Source of the DNA: Saccharospirillum sp035704555
Lineage (GTDB): Bacteria; Pseudomonadota; Gammaproteobacteria; Pseudomonadales; Natronospirillaceae
Reading direction: 5' to 3'
Assembly (NCBI GenBank): GCA_035704555.1
Contig: DASSWT010000226.1
Location: 5,254-69,253, forward strand
DNA length: 64,000 nucleotides
Below, in pieces: positions 9,102 through 17,705 of this stretch. The notes under the pieces were generated by a model. It was not told the DNA's origin, searched no databases, and saw only the letters and a program-made list of their open reading frames with translations. How positions within the stretch are numbered: position 1 is the stretch's first letter; each line of letters begins with the position of its first letter. The translations under genes and the position numbers were made by a program.

Positions 9102-10073
9102 ATGAAACCGCAGTTAAACTATCTGACCTCAGCACGCCGCACGCTCGATCTTGAGATCCAGGCCCTGCAAGGTCTGACCAAACACCTCGATAGCGCCTTC
9201 GAGCAAGCCTGTGAGCTGGTATTGGCCTGTACCGGAAGGGTGGTGGTCACTGGTATGGGCAAGTCCGGCCATATTGGCAACAAACTGGCAGCCACTCTGG
9301 CCAGCACCGGTACGCCGGCGTTTTTCGTCCATCCGGGAGAAGCCAGCCACGGTGATATGGGCATGATTACCGAACAGGATGTAGTCATCGCGCTGTCCAA
9401 CTCCGGTGAGGTGACCGAAGTGGTCACCCTGATACCCCTGATAAAACGGCTCGGCGCCGGCCTGATCGGCATGACCGGCAACCCCGACAGCACCCTGGGC
9501 CGTTCCGCCGACGCCCACATATACTGCGGTGTCGAACAGGAAGCTTGCCCGCTCAATCTGGCTCCGACCTCCTCCACAACCGCCGCCCTGGTGATGGGCG
9601 ACGCGCTGGCCATTGCTCTGCTCGAGGCCAGAGGCTTTACCGCCGATGATTTCGCGTTCTCCCACCCCGGTGGCAGCCTGGGCCGCAAGTTGTTGCTGAA
9701 AATTGCCGACATCATGCATACCGGAACCGACATCCCCGTGGTCGAGCCGGATACCCTGCTGCGCGATGCCCTGCTGGAAATGACGCGTAAGGGTCTGGGC
9801 ATGACGACCATCATCAGCGCCGATGGCGACTTACTGGGCGTGTTCACAGACGGCGACTTGCGCCGCACCCTGGACCAGGGCATCGACATCCTGACCACAC
9901 CGATCCGGGCCGTCATGCACAGTGGCGCCTACACCATGCGCCCCGATCAGCTGGCCGCCCAGGCGCTGTATGAAATGGAAGAACGCAAGATCACCTCGCT
10001 GGTGATCGTCGACGCTGGCAAGACAGCCGGGGTCATTCACCTGCACGACATTCTTCGCGCCGGGGTTGCCTGA
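9102..10073 (+). CDS. kdsD: Arabinose-5-phosphate isomerase KdsD
   Basis: 323 residues. An N-terminal SIS domain (about 35-170) carries VVTGMGKSGHIGNKLAATLAS (in part) and HPGEASHGDMGMI. Two CBS domains follow (about 205-320), including MHTGTDIPVV and FTDGDLRRTLDQG. It makes arabinose 5-phosphate, the first Kdo precursor for lipopolysaccharide. Its stop overlaps the lptC start (TGATG). kdsC, which normally lies between kdsD and lptC, is missing. It is the first gene of the kdsD-lptCAB-rpoN cluster and is divergent from mlaC across 220 bases. Confidence 0.96.
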   Translation: MKPQLNYLTSARRTLDLEIQALQGLTKHLDSAFEQACELVLACTGRVVVTGMGKSGHIGNKLAATLASTGTPAFFVHPGEASHGDMGMITEQDVVIALSNSGEVTEVVTLIPLIKRLGAGLIGMTGNPDSTLGRSADAHIYCGVEQEACPLNLAPTSSTTAALVMGDALAIALLEARGFTADDFAFSHPGGSLGRKLLLKIADIMHTGTDIPVVEPDTLLRDALLEMTRKGLGMTTIISADGDLLGVFTDGDLRRTLDQGIDILTTPIRAVMHSGAYTMRPDQLAAQALYEMEERKITSLVIVDAGKTAGVIHLHDILRAGVA

Positions 10074-10639
10074 TGGCCAACCGGCGTCGCACCCTGATCG
10101 TCGCTGGTAGCCTGGGGCTCATTGCTCTGGCCATCTGGTGGCAGACGGATCGGGAGCAGACGGCCGGCCAGGCCAGGCTGGAACTGCCAGAGAACGCGCC
10201 AGACCTGTACATCGAAAGCCCACGCCAGGTCCGCTTCGACGCCCAGGGCCAACCCGAGCTTCGCGCACAAGCCGAATCATTGGCCTATTATGAAAGCAAT
10301 GGCGAAAGCCTGATGACAGAGCCGGTGATGACGCTGCTGTCCAATCCGGATCAGCCCTGGCAAATTACCTCCGATCACGCCACCCTGTTCAATGACGGTA
10401 GCGCCAATTTTGAACAGAATGTAGAAGTCATTGAGCAGCAAGCGGTGGGCGGCATGCAGCTGTACACAGACTGGTTGCGCGTCGAGCAGAATGGCCGCTT
10501 CGTCACAACGCCCAGGCCTGTTAAACTGCTGCAACCTGGCCAGGAGGCCCGGGGTGTCGGTATGGACGCCATTCTGACCGGGGAGGATTCCGACATAACG
10601 CTCAAATCAGAGGTATCGATTCGCTATGACGCGAACTGA
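10073..10639 (+). CDS. lptC: LPS export protein LptC
   Basis: 188 residues. It starts with a single membrane anchor (residues about 5-22, IVAGSLGLIALAIWW), followed by a periplasmic beta-jellyroll typical of LptC: LYIESPRQVRFDAQGQPELRAQA (in part), LFNDGSANFEQNVEV and TPRPVKL. It joins the LptBFG transporter to the LptA bridge. Its first base is the last base of the kdsD stop, and its end overlaps lptA by 14 bases, so the three are translationally coupled. Confidence 0.93.
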   Translation: MANRRRTLIVAGSLGLIALAIWWQTDREQTAGQARLELPENAPDLYIESPRQVRFDAQGQPELRAQAESLAYYESNGESLMTEPVMTLLSNPDQPWQITSDHATLFNDGSANFEQNVEVIEQQAVGGMQLYTDWLRVEQNGRFVTTPRPVKLLQPGQEARGVGMDAILTGEDSDITLKSEVSIRYDAN

Positions 10640-11183
10640 GACAAGCTGCTTACCTGCCCGCCCCTTTGTTCGGGCGATGCTACTGGTATTAATGGTACCG
10701 GTATTAGCCTGTCAGGCTGTCTGGGCACTGCCCGGAGATCGCGACCAGCCGATGACCATTACCGCCGATCAAGGTAACTTTAAAAGCAGCCGCGGTGAGG
10801 CGACGTTCACCGGCAATGTGTACCTGAAGCAGGGAACCCTCGAAGTCTGGGCCGATACGCTGGAAGTGCGCCGCGACCCTGAAACCGGCGATATCACCTT
10901 TCTGGAAGCCAGGGGCGAACCCGCCCGCTATCAGGAACTGCCCAGCGAAGAGGACGGCCTGATCGAAGTACGCGGCATGCGCATTGAATACCGACCCGAC
11001 GAGGACCTGATCATCACCGAAGGCGAAGGCCATCTGACCCAGGCAGGCAGCGACATAAAAGCCGATTACATCCGCTACAACCTGATTGATGAGTCTCTGG
11101 ACGTGCGGTCCCTGCGCAGCAGCACCGACACGGAAGATGCGCCTCAGGCCACCTGGATACTGCAACCCGGAGCGATGGACTGA
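10626..11183 (+). CDS. lptA: LPS transport periplasmic protein LptA
   Basis: 185 residues. The signal peptide runs over about residues 1-34, with a hydrophobic run MLLVLMVPVLACQAVWA. The OstA/LptA domain follows: DQPMTITADQGNFKSSRGEA, TFTGNVYLKQGTLEVWADTL and GHLTQAGSDIKADYIRYNL (each quoted within limits). It polymerises into the periplasmic bridge that carries LPS to LptDE. It overlaps lptC and abuts lptB with no gap. Confidence 0.93.
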   Translation: MTRTETSCLPARPFVRAMLLVLMVPVLACQAVWALPGDRDQPMTITADQGNFKSSRGEATFTGNVYLKQGTLEVWADTLEVRRDPETGDITFLEARGEPARYQELPSEEDGLIEVRGMRIEYRPDEDLIITEGEGHLTQAGSDIKADYIRYNLIDESLDVRSLRSSTDTEDAPQATWILQPGAMD

Positions 11184-11909
11184 ATGGCGCTGCTGGAAGC
11201 GAGACACCTGGCGAAAAGCTACAAAAAGCGACCCGTTGTGCGCGACGTCAGCCTCAGCGTTGAAAAAGGTCAGATCGTAGGATTACTGGGCCCCAACGGC
11301 GCAGGCAAGACCACCTGCTTTTATATGATTGTCGGCCTGGTCCCGGCCGATAACGGCGAAGTTATGGTGGGCGACAAAAGCGTCACCCGGCTGCCGATGC
11401 ATGCCCGGGCCCGGCATGGCATCGGTTATCTGCCCCAGGAAGCATCCATCTTTCGCAAACTGACCGTACAGGATAATATTCTGGGCGTTCTGCAAACCCG
11501 CAAAGACCTGTCCCGCGCCCAGCAAAAACAACAGTTGGAGTCATTGCTCGGTGAATTTAACATTACCCATATTCGTGACAGCCTGGGTATGGCATTGTCA
11601 GGTGGTGAACGGCGACGCGTCGAAATCGCCCGGGCATTGGCCATGGAGCCAGCGGTTGTGCTGCTGGACGAGCCCTTTGCCGGGGTCGACCCCATTTCAG
11701 TCGGCGATATAAAAGCTATAATCCATCACTTGAGAGATCGCGGTATTGGTGTCCTGATCACTGACCACAACGTCCGGGAGACCCTCGATATCTGCGAAAA
11801 AGCCTACATCGTGGGTAACGGCCACATCATTGCAGAAGGGACGGCGGAGGACGTTTTGAACAACGCCACCGTTCGTGAAGTGTATTTAGGCGATCAATTC
11901 CGCTTATAA
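11184..11909 (+). CDS. lptB: LPS export ABC ATPase LptB
   Basis: 241 residues, the normal LptB length. Walker A GPNGAGKTT, Q-loop LPQEASIFRKLT, signature LSGGERRRVEIARAL, Walker B VVLLDEPFAGVDP and switch His in LITDHNVRETL are all present. It powers LPS extraction with LptF and LptG, which are encoded elsewhere. The start codon follows the lptA stop directly. Confidence 0.98.
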   Translation: MALLEARHLAKSYKKRPVVRDVSLSVEKGQIVGLLGPNGAGKTTCFYMIVGLVPADNGEVMVGDKSVTRLPMHARARHGIGYLPQEASIFRKLTVQDNILGVLQTRKDLSRAQQKQQLESLLGEFNITHIRDSLGMALSGGERRRVEIARALAMEPAVVLLDEPFAGVDPISVGDIKAIIHHLRDRGIGVLITDHNVRETLDICEKAYIVGNGHIIAEGTAEDVLNNATVREVYLGDQFRL

Positions 11910-11937
11910 CCATGGCCAAAGGCACACATAACGCTCT

Positions 11938-13446
11938 ATGAAGACCTCCTTACAACTGAAAATGAGCCAGCAGCTGACGATGACGCCTCAGCTGCAACAA
12001 GCCATTCGCCTGCTGCAACTGTCGACTCTGGATCTGCAACAGGAGATACAGGAGGCACTCGAAAGCAACCCCATGCTCGAAGTCCGCGAAGACGTCGATG
12101 ATGGCGGCGCCGGCGATTCGAAAAACAGCCAGTCGATTGACCAGAAAGCTACCAGCGACGCGGAAAACACCACGAACTCAAACGACACCGACCACCGCGA
12201 ACTGGAAATCGCCGAGCACATACCGGACGACCTGGCGGTCGACAGTTCCTGGGACGACATCTACACCCACGCCCCCACCAGCCATGGTCTGCCTTCCGGT
12301 GACGACGACTTCAACTTCGAAAATGTCTACGGCACCACCGATTCACTCTGGGATCACCTGAACTGGCAGCTCAATCTAACCACCATGACCGAGCGCGACC
12401 GGCAAATCGCCGAGAGCATCATCGAAAGCGTCAATGCCGAGGGCTACCTGTCGTCGAGCATGGACGATATTTTCGAAGGCCTGACGGCGCATATGGCGAA
12501 CGACGATGATCCGCTGGAAATAGATGAAGTCGAAGCGGTACTGCACCGCGTTCAGCATTTCGATCCGCCCGGCGTCTGTGCCCGTGACCTGGCCGATTGT
12601 CTGACCATTCAGCTAAACCAGATGAGTGACGACACGCCCTGGCGTGACGCCGCCCTAAGCGTGGTCAACAACTATCTGGATCTGCTCGCCTCGCGCGATT
12701 ACAGCCAGCTGATGCGCAAATCCAAACTCAAGGAACCTGAATTACGCGACGTCATCGCGCTGATTCAGAGCCTCAACCCCCGGCCCGGCAACCAGATCGA
12801 AAGCGGTAAAGACGAGTACGTGGTGCCGGATGTCATCGTTCGCAAAGACATCAAGAACAATCGCTGGCTGGTTGAGTTGAACCCGGAAATCGCCCCCAAA
12901 CTGAGAGTCAATGCGTCCTATGCGTCCATGGTCAAACGGGCCGATTCGAGCAGCGACAACACCTATTTGAAAGACCATTTGCAGGAAGCGCGCTGGTTCA
13001 TCAAAAGCCTGATGAGCCGTAACGAAACCCTGTTGAAAGTAGCCACCAATATTGTCGAACACCAGCGTGGTTTTCTGGAATATGGTGAAGAGGCGATGAA
13101 ACCCCTGGTACTGCACGACGTCGCAGAAGCGGTCGAGATGCACGAATCAACAATCTCACGGGTTACAACGCAAAAATACATGCACACGCCACGCGGCATC
13201 TTTGAGCTGAAATACTTTTTCAGCAGTCACGTCAGTACCGACAGTGGCGGCGAAGCATCCAGCACCGCCATTCGCGCCATTATCAAGAAACTCGTTGCGG
13301 CGGAAAACCCGCGCAAACCACTGAGCGATTCAAAGATCGCAACGCTGCTGGGAGACAAGGGCATACAGGTGGCACGTCGCACCATCGCCAAGTACCGTGA
13401 AGCCATGATGATTCCTCCGTCAAATGAGCGTAAACGACTGATCTAA
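11938..13446 (+). CDS. rpoN: RNA polymerase sigma-54 factor RpoN
   Basis: 502 residues. The Q/L-rich activator-binding region I is at the N-terminus (LQLKMSQQLTMTPQLQQAIRLL in part, LQQEIQEALESNPML). An acidic linker spans about 50-120. The core-binding domain, the helix-turn-helix block (VAEAVEMHESTISRVT) and the RpoN box ARRTIAKYRE near residue 485 follow. It directs transcription that needs AAA+ activators. It starts 28 bases after lptB and is followed by hpf after a 163-base gap, as in pseudomonads. Confidence 0.98.
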   Translation: MKTSLQLKMSQQLTMTPQLQQAIRLLQLSTLDLQQEIQEALESNPMLEVREDVDDGGAGDSKNSQSIDQKATSDAENTTNSNDTDHRELEIAEHIPDDLAVDSSWDDIYTHAPTSHGLPSGDDDFNFENVYGTTDSLWDHLNWQLNLTTMTERDRQIAESIIESVNAEGYLSSSMDDIFEGLTAHMANDDDPLEIDEVEAVLHRVQHFDPPGVCARDLADCLTIQLNQMSDDTPWRDAALSVVNNYLDLLASRDYSQLMRKSKLKEPELRDVIALIQSLNPRPGNQIESGKDEYVVPDVIVRKDIKNNRWLVELNPEIAPKLRVNASYASMVKRADSSSDNTYLKDHLQEARWFIKSLMSRNETLLKVATNIVEHQRGFLEYGEEAMKPLVLHDVAEAVEMHESTISRVTTQKYMHTPRGIFELKYFFSSHVSTDSGGEASSTAIRAIIKKLVAAENPRKPLSDSKIATLLGDKGIQVARRTIAKYREAMMIPPSNERKRLI

Positions 13447-13609
13447 ATCAACTGATTGAGCTGACCCAAGCTTGAAAGCGGTCGGCGCAAGCGCCAAATT
13501 CTGTATTAGGAGCTAGACTGAAAGAGGCAAAGGGAAACCGGATAGAATTGCCCTGCTGACATCCATCGCAACGGATGCTGCAGATCCATCACTGCAAGAG
13601 GAGCGGACT

Positions 13610-13915
13610 ATGCAAGTCAACATCAGTGGTCACCATGTGGAAGTTACCGAAGCACTGAACGACTATGTCGGTCAGAAACTGGACCGGCTGGAACGACACT
13701 TCGACCAGATTGGCAATGTACAAATCACCCTCAGTGTTGAAAAACAGCGGCAAAAGGCCGAAGCTTCACTCAACATCAAGGGAGCCCAGATTCATGCGGA
13801 CTCTGAACACGATGACTTGTATGCCGCGATCGATATGATGGCGGATAAACTGGACCGTCAACTGCTCAAGCACAAAGAGAAGACAGTTGATCGAATGCAC
13901 GGGAATTCACGTTAA
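13610..13915 (+). CDS. hpf: Ribosome hibernation promoting factor (short HPF)
   Basis: 101 residues, the short form without the C-terminal dimerisation domain. MQVNISGHHVEVTEALNDYV and LDRLERHFDQIGNVQITLSV (in part) form the S30AE domain, with DDLYAAIDMMADKLDRQL after it. It binds the 30S subunit in stationary phase to make inactive 100S ribosomes. AGAGGAGCG lies just upstream of the ATG. It starts the hpf-ptsN-rapZ-ptsO group with short gaps. Confidence 0.96.
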   Translation: MQVNISGHHVEVTEALNDYVGQKLDRLERHFDQIGNVQITLSVEKQRQKAEASLNIKGAQIHADSEHDDLYAAIDMMADKLDRQLLKHKEKTVDRMHGNSR

Positions 13916-13917
13916 TC

Positions 13918-14373
13918 ATGATACCTCTGGACCAAGTCCTGACCGCCGAACGCGTCTTTACCGGCACGTTCGGTGCCAGCAAAAAACGGGTACTGCAAAC
14001 TCTGGCGGAGCGTCTTGCCAATGCAGTGCCAGGCGTCACCGAGCTTGATCTGTTCGATCAGTTAATCGCCCGGGAGCGGCTTGGTTCAACTGGTCTGGGG
14101 CAGGGCATTGCCCTGCCCCACTGCCGCCTCGCTAATATCGACCGTCCTGTCGCTGCACTGGTGAAACTGGATGAAGCGGTCGATTTCGAATCACCGGACC
14201 GTCAACCCGTCGACCTGATGTTTGCACTGGTGGTACCCGAAACCGCCACCGACGAGCATCTGCAATTGCTGGCCGCCGTGGTTGAACGCTTTAACGATAC
14301 CGACACGGTGGCCGCCTTGCGCGATAGCCGGGATCCCGACGAACTGTACCGGTTATTCTTCAAGGGATTCTGA
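13918..14373 (+). CDS. ptsN: Nitrogen PTS enzyme IIA (PtsN)
   Basis: 151 residues, one EIIA-2 domain. The phosphorylated histidine is in QGIALPHCRL (about residue 64). IARERLGSTGLG and VDLMFALVVPETATDEHLQLL (in part) match the family. It receives phosphate from NPr (ptsO, downstream) and regulates potassium transport, sigma-54 related processes and cell envelope stress in related bacteria. It lies 2 bases after hpf. Confidence 0.96.
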   Translation: MIPLDQVLTAERVFTGTFGASKKRVLQTLAERLANAVPGVTELDLFDQLIARERLGSTGLGQGIALPHCRLANIDRPVAALVKLDEAVDFESPDRQPVDLMFALVVPETATDEHLQLLAAVVERFNDTDTVAALRDSRDPDELYRLFFKGF

Positions 14374-14378
14374 CCACC

Positions 14379-15257
14379 ATGGCGACCAATGCCACTCCAT
14401 TCAGGCTGATTCTGATCAGCGGTCGTTCCGGCTCGGGCAAAAGTACCGTACTGAACGCGTTGGAAGACGCCGGTTTTAACTGCATCGATAATCTCCCCCC
14501 GGCCATGCTGCCCGAACTGGTGCGCTGGATGTCCGCCAGTAACGATCAGCCTAATACCGCTGTATGCATCGATGCACGGATGTCGCCTCAGGGGATCTCC
14601 CGCTTACCCGAGATTCTGGCGTCACTGCAAACCGATTTGGTTCCGGAAATCCTGTATCTCGATGCCGACGAAACCATCCTGCTGCAGCGTTTTTCGGCTA
14701 CGCGTCGCAAACACCCGCTGACCGACCAGCACCGTTCGCTGGCGGAAGCCATTGCTCATGAAGCCCAGTTGCTGGCACCAGTAGCGGCGCTGTCGCAATT
14801 GAAGATAGACACCAGCAGTTTGTCGCTGCAGGAACTGCGCGACCAGATTCGCAACCGGGTTATTCGCAAACCCCGGGGTATCGCCCTCCAGTTTTTGTCG
14901 TTCGGGTTCAAGCACGGCCTGCCCCGCGACGCCGACCTGGTGTTTGATGTTCGTTGCCTGCCCAACCCTTACTGGGACAAATCCCTGCGGGTTTACACCG
15001 GGCGGGATGAGCCGATTCAGGCGTTTTTGCAGCGCGAACCGGCGGTCACGGAAATGTTTGAAGACATTCGCCGGTTTATCGACCGTTGGTTGCGTCAGTA
15101 CGAAGCCAACCAGCGGGCCTACCTCACCGTTGCCATCGGCTGTACCGGCGGGCAGCATCGCAGCGTTTACATTTGCGAACAACTCTATGGTACCTTCTCA
15201 GCCAAGCATCCAAGCGTTCAGATCAGACACCGGGACATGGGGCACGACGAAGCGTGA
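14379..15257 (+). CDS. rapZ: RNase adapter protein RapZ
   Basis: 292 residues. The N-terminal P-loop is LISGRSGSGKSTVLNALED, the Walker B-like region is VCIDARMSP, and the C-terminal domain has FGFKHGLPRDADLVFDVRCLPNPYW (in part) and IGCTGGQHRSVYICEQL. In E. coli RapZ senses glucosamine-6-phosphate and delivers the sRNA GlmZ to RNase E; the same general role is likely. It lies between ptsN and ptsO, and its stop overlaps the ptsO GTG start. Confidence 0.96.
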   Translation: MATNATPFRLILISGRSGSGKSTVLNALEDAGFNCIDNLPPAMLPELVRWMSASNDQPNTAVCIDARMSPQGISRLPEILASLQTDLVPEILYLDADETILLQRFSATRRKHPLTDQHRSLAEAIAHEAQLLAPVAALSQLKIDTSSLSLQELRDQIRNRVIRKPRGIALQFLSFGFKHGLPRDADLVFDVRCLPNPYWDKSLRVYTGRDEPIQAFLQREPAVTEMFEDIRRFIDRWLRQYEANQRAYLTVAIGCTGGQHRSVYICEQLYGTFSAKHPSVQIRHRDMGHDEA

Positions 15258-15523
15258 TTGACGAACAACTGACCATCATCAACAAGCTCGGCCTTCATGC
15301 ACGGGCGGCGGCCAAACTGGTCGGCGTGGCCGGTCAGTTCGAAAGCCGTATTGTGCTGGTTAAGGAGGGCCGCGAGGCCGACGCCAAGAGCATTATGTCG
15401 GTGATGATGCTGGCGGCCAGTCAGGGCACCGAACTGAATGTGCAAATTGAAGGCCCGGATGAATCCGAAGCCTGGGGGGCATTACTGACGCTGGTGCAAA
15501 ATCGATTTGACGAGGCCGAGTAG
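15254..15523 (+). CDS. ptsO: Phosphocarrier protein NPr
   Basis: 89 residues from a GTG start (VIDEQLTIINKLGLHARAAAK) that overlaps the rapZ stop as GTGA. A longer in-frame opening exists upstream but lies inside rapZ. The HPr fold is clear: the active histidine is in GLHARAA, and the Ser-region is KSIMSVMMLAASQGTEL (in part). It passes phosphate from EI-Ntr (ptsP) to PtsN. Translational coupling with rapZ is expected. Confidence 0.94.
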   Translation: MIDEQLTIINKLGLHARAAAKLVGVAGQFESRIVLVKEGREADAKSIMSVMMLAASQGTELNVQIEGPDESEAWGALLTLVQNRFDEAE

Positions 15524-15665
15524 GCTGTTTCACTGCCACTCTTGAGCCTTTTTCAAGACACGATGCCCGTTTAACCCCTTTATCCGTGTTTTAACCAGCG
15601 GCTACACTCTCTCCTACCCTTGCAAACCTCGCCTGCAGCCCAGGCTCAGCCCTCAGGGACGTTGT

Positions 15666-17024
15666 ATGGCCACTGCACAGAATCAGGATCAACTGGACCA
15701 ACACCGCCTCACGCTCATCAATGCGCTCGATCAGGGCGATGCGGACCAGGTGCAGCGCCTCTGTGATGAGGAACTGGCCCCGGTCGAAATTGCTCACATC
15801 ATGGAATCCACACCCGGGCGAGTGCGCGAATTGCTCTGGCAGTTTCTGGATGAAGACCAGCAGGGCGAAGTCCTGTCGCATCTGAACGACGACCTGCAGC
15901 AGGCGTTTCTGGGTCAGATGTCGGCCTACGAGATCCTGGAGACCACCCAGGATGTCGATCGCGACGACCTGGCCGATATGCTGCAACAGGTCTCACCCGA
16001 GCTGTCCAGTGAAGTGCTCGGCCTGATGCCACCGGAAGAGCGAGCCCGCGTTGAGGGCCTGCTGGCCTATCCGGAAGATACCGCCGGCGGCCTGATGAAT
16101 ACCGACGTCATCACTGTTCGGGCCGATGTCAGACTTGAGGCCGTGTTGCGCTACCTGAGACGACGGGAATTGCCCACTCAGTTGGATGCGCTCTGGGTGG
16201 TCGATCGCCAGTTTATCTACGTCGGCACCCTGCCCCTGGTAAAACTGCTGACCCACAGCCCGGATACCCGGGTTCGGGACATCATGGACAGCGACATCGA
16301 AGGCATACCCGCGACCACCGACGAAAACCAGGTCGCCCAGATCTTCGAGCGGCACGACCTGGTCTCTGCCCCGGTGATCAATGACGACGGCACTCTGCTG
16401 GGCCGAATCACCATCGACGACGTGGTCGATGTAATTCGGGATTCAGCCGACCACACCGTGATGAGCATGGCCGGCCTGGATGAAGACGAAGACACCTTCT
16501 CGCCCGTCATCAAAAGCAGCCGCAACCGCGCCATCTGGCTTGGCCTGAACATGGTCACCGCCTTCATTGCCGCTGCGGTGATGTCCCGCTTTGAAGCCTC
16601 CATTGCCCAGATCGTGGCCCTGGCTGTGCTCAGCCCGGTGGTTGCCAGCATGGGTGGCATTGCCGGCAGCCAGACGCTGACACTGATGATTCGCGGTATG
16701 GCCACCGGCCACATCAATCGGGACAATCTGCGCTGGCTGGTGCTCCGGGAGCTGGGCGTGGGCGCCCTGAATGGCCTGCTGTGGGCACTGGTGATCGGTT
16801 CTATCACCCTTTTCTGGTATAAAGACCCGTCTCTGGCCCTGGTTATAGGCGCTGCGATCACGATCAACCTGATCGTTGCGGTTCTGGCTGGTGCCACCCT
16901 GCCCTTTCTTTTAAAATCAATGAACATCGACCCGGCGCTGTCCGGCAGTGTTATTCTAACCACCATCACCGACGTGGTTGGTTTCCTGACCTTCCTCAGC
17001 CTGGCCACATTCTTTCTGCTTTGA
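15666..17024 (+). CDS. mgtE: Magnesium transporter MgtE
   Basis: 452 residues. A cytosolic MgtE N domain (about 20-125) is rich in acidic residues. Two CBS domains follow (about 130-250; VITVRADVRLEAVLRYLRRRELP in part, and IMDSDIEGIPATTDENQVAQIF in part). The last 170 residues form five membrane helices, with GIAGSQTLTLMIRGMATG (the P-A/GSQ pore region) and AGATLPFLLKSMNIDPALSG. It is a magnesium-gated channel in the inner membrane. No mgtE-type riboswitch was recognised upstream. Confidence 0.96.
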   Translation: MATAQNQDQLDQHRLTLINALDQGDADQVQRLCDEELAPVEIAHIMESTPGRVRELLWQFLDEDQQGEVLSHLNDDLQQAFLGQMSAYEILETTQDVDRDDLADMLQQVSPELSSEVLGLMPPEERARVEGLLAYPEDTAGGLMNTDVITVRADVRLEAVLRYLRRRELPTQLDALWVVDRQFIYVGTLPLVKLLTHSPDTRVRDIMDSDIEGIPATTDENQVAQIFERHDLVSAPVINDDGTLLGRITIDDVVDVIRDSADHTVMSMAGLDEDEDTFSPVIKSSRNRAIWLGLNMVTAFIAAAVMSRFEASIAQIVALAVLSPVVASMGGIAGSQTLTLMIRGMATGHINRDNLRWLVLRELGVGALNGLLWALVIGSITLFWYKDPSLALVIGAAITINLIVAVLAGATLPFLLKSMNIDPALSGSVILTTITDVVGFLTFLSLATFFLL

Positions 17025-17057
17025 CAACGGTCGGGCAGCCATCACCGTAGAGCGCTC

Positions 17058-17585
17058 ATGACGCACCCTGAAGAAGACGACAACATCGAATACGAACTGG
17101 TCAGCAAATCTGAAATGAAGCGGGAAATGCATCGCTGGCAGGCACTGGGTGAGCGCTTGCTCACGCTTCGCGCCGACCAGCTGGCTACTATCCCTATGAC
17201 CGAGCGGCTGATCCAGGCGCTGGCAGAAAGCAAGCGGGTCACCCAGCGCGAAGCCCGTCGCCGCCATTTGCAATTGATCGGCAAGCTGATGCGCGACAAC
17301 GACGTCGACGCCATTCGTGAAGCGGTCGACCGGCTCGACCCCAGCAGCGACGTCTACAAGCGCGATTTACAGCAAGCCGAAGTCTGGCGTGAGCGCCTGA
17401 TCCGCAACGACAGCGCCGAAAGCGACTGGTTCGAGGCCTATCCGGATACCGACCGGCAACCCTTCCGGTCACTGGTGCGTGCGGCACGCAAGGAACAACC
17501 GGACGACCCGGCCGAACCCATTCGCGGCGGGAAAAACAGCAAACGCCTGCTGCGCTGGATAAAAGAGTCGCTGTCCGGAAAATAA
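17058..17585 (+). CDS. darP: Ribosome biogenesis factor DarP (YjgA, DUF615)
   Basis: 175 residues, highly charged. VSKSEMKREMHRWQALGERLLTL (in part) and RLIQALAESKRVTQREARRRHLQLIGKLMR (in part) are the family signature. It then has an Asp/Arg-rich helix region and a basic C-terminus, KRLLRWIKESL. DarP acts in late assembly of the 50S subunit. It lies 33 bases after mgtE and may share its transcript. Confidence 0.93.
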   Translation: MTHPEEDDNIEYELVSKSEMKREMHRWQALGERLLTLRADQLATIPMTERLIQALAESKRVTQREARRRHLQLIGKLMRDNDVDAIREAVDRLDPSSDVYKRDLQQAEVWRERLIRNDSAESDWFEAYPDTDRQPFRSLVRAARKEQPDDPAEPIRGGKNSKRLLRWIKESLSGK

Positions 17586-17595
17586 CCTTTCACGG

Positions 17596-17623
17596 TGATC
17601 CGGTTGCCGGGTGCTGACGTAAA
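17596..17623 (+). promoter_or_regulatory. Probable ECF self-promoter (TGATCC-N16-CGTAAA)
   Basis: TGATCC at 17596-17601 and CGTAAA at 17618-17623 are separated by 16 bases. This resembles promoters used by the RpoE/ChrR (ECF11) group of sigma factors, which typically control their own gene. It lies about 30 bases upstream of the first possible sigma start. The assignment is inferred from family knowledge. Confidence 0.7.
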
Positions 17624-17705
17624 TTGGCCTGAGACCCCATGTACAGGTTTAAAAATGTCAGCGGCCAATGTAATCTCGATACTTTCATCGAAAAAAGCAC
17701 GCACT

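Noticed and set aside
13550..13600. ATCCAT-containing stem-loops before hpf (CATCC/GGATG and TGCAG/CTGCA)
   Set aside because: They recall the element apex, but long arms, CTAGGC and ACGCCGRC are absent; probably chance.
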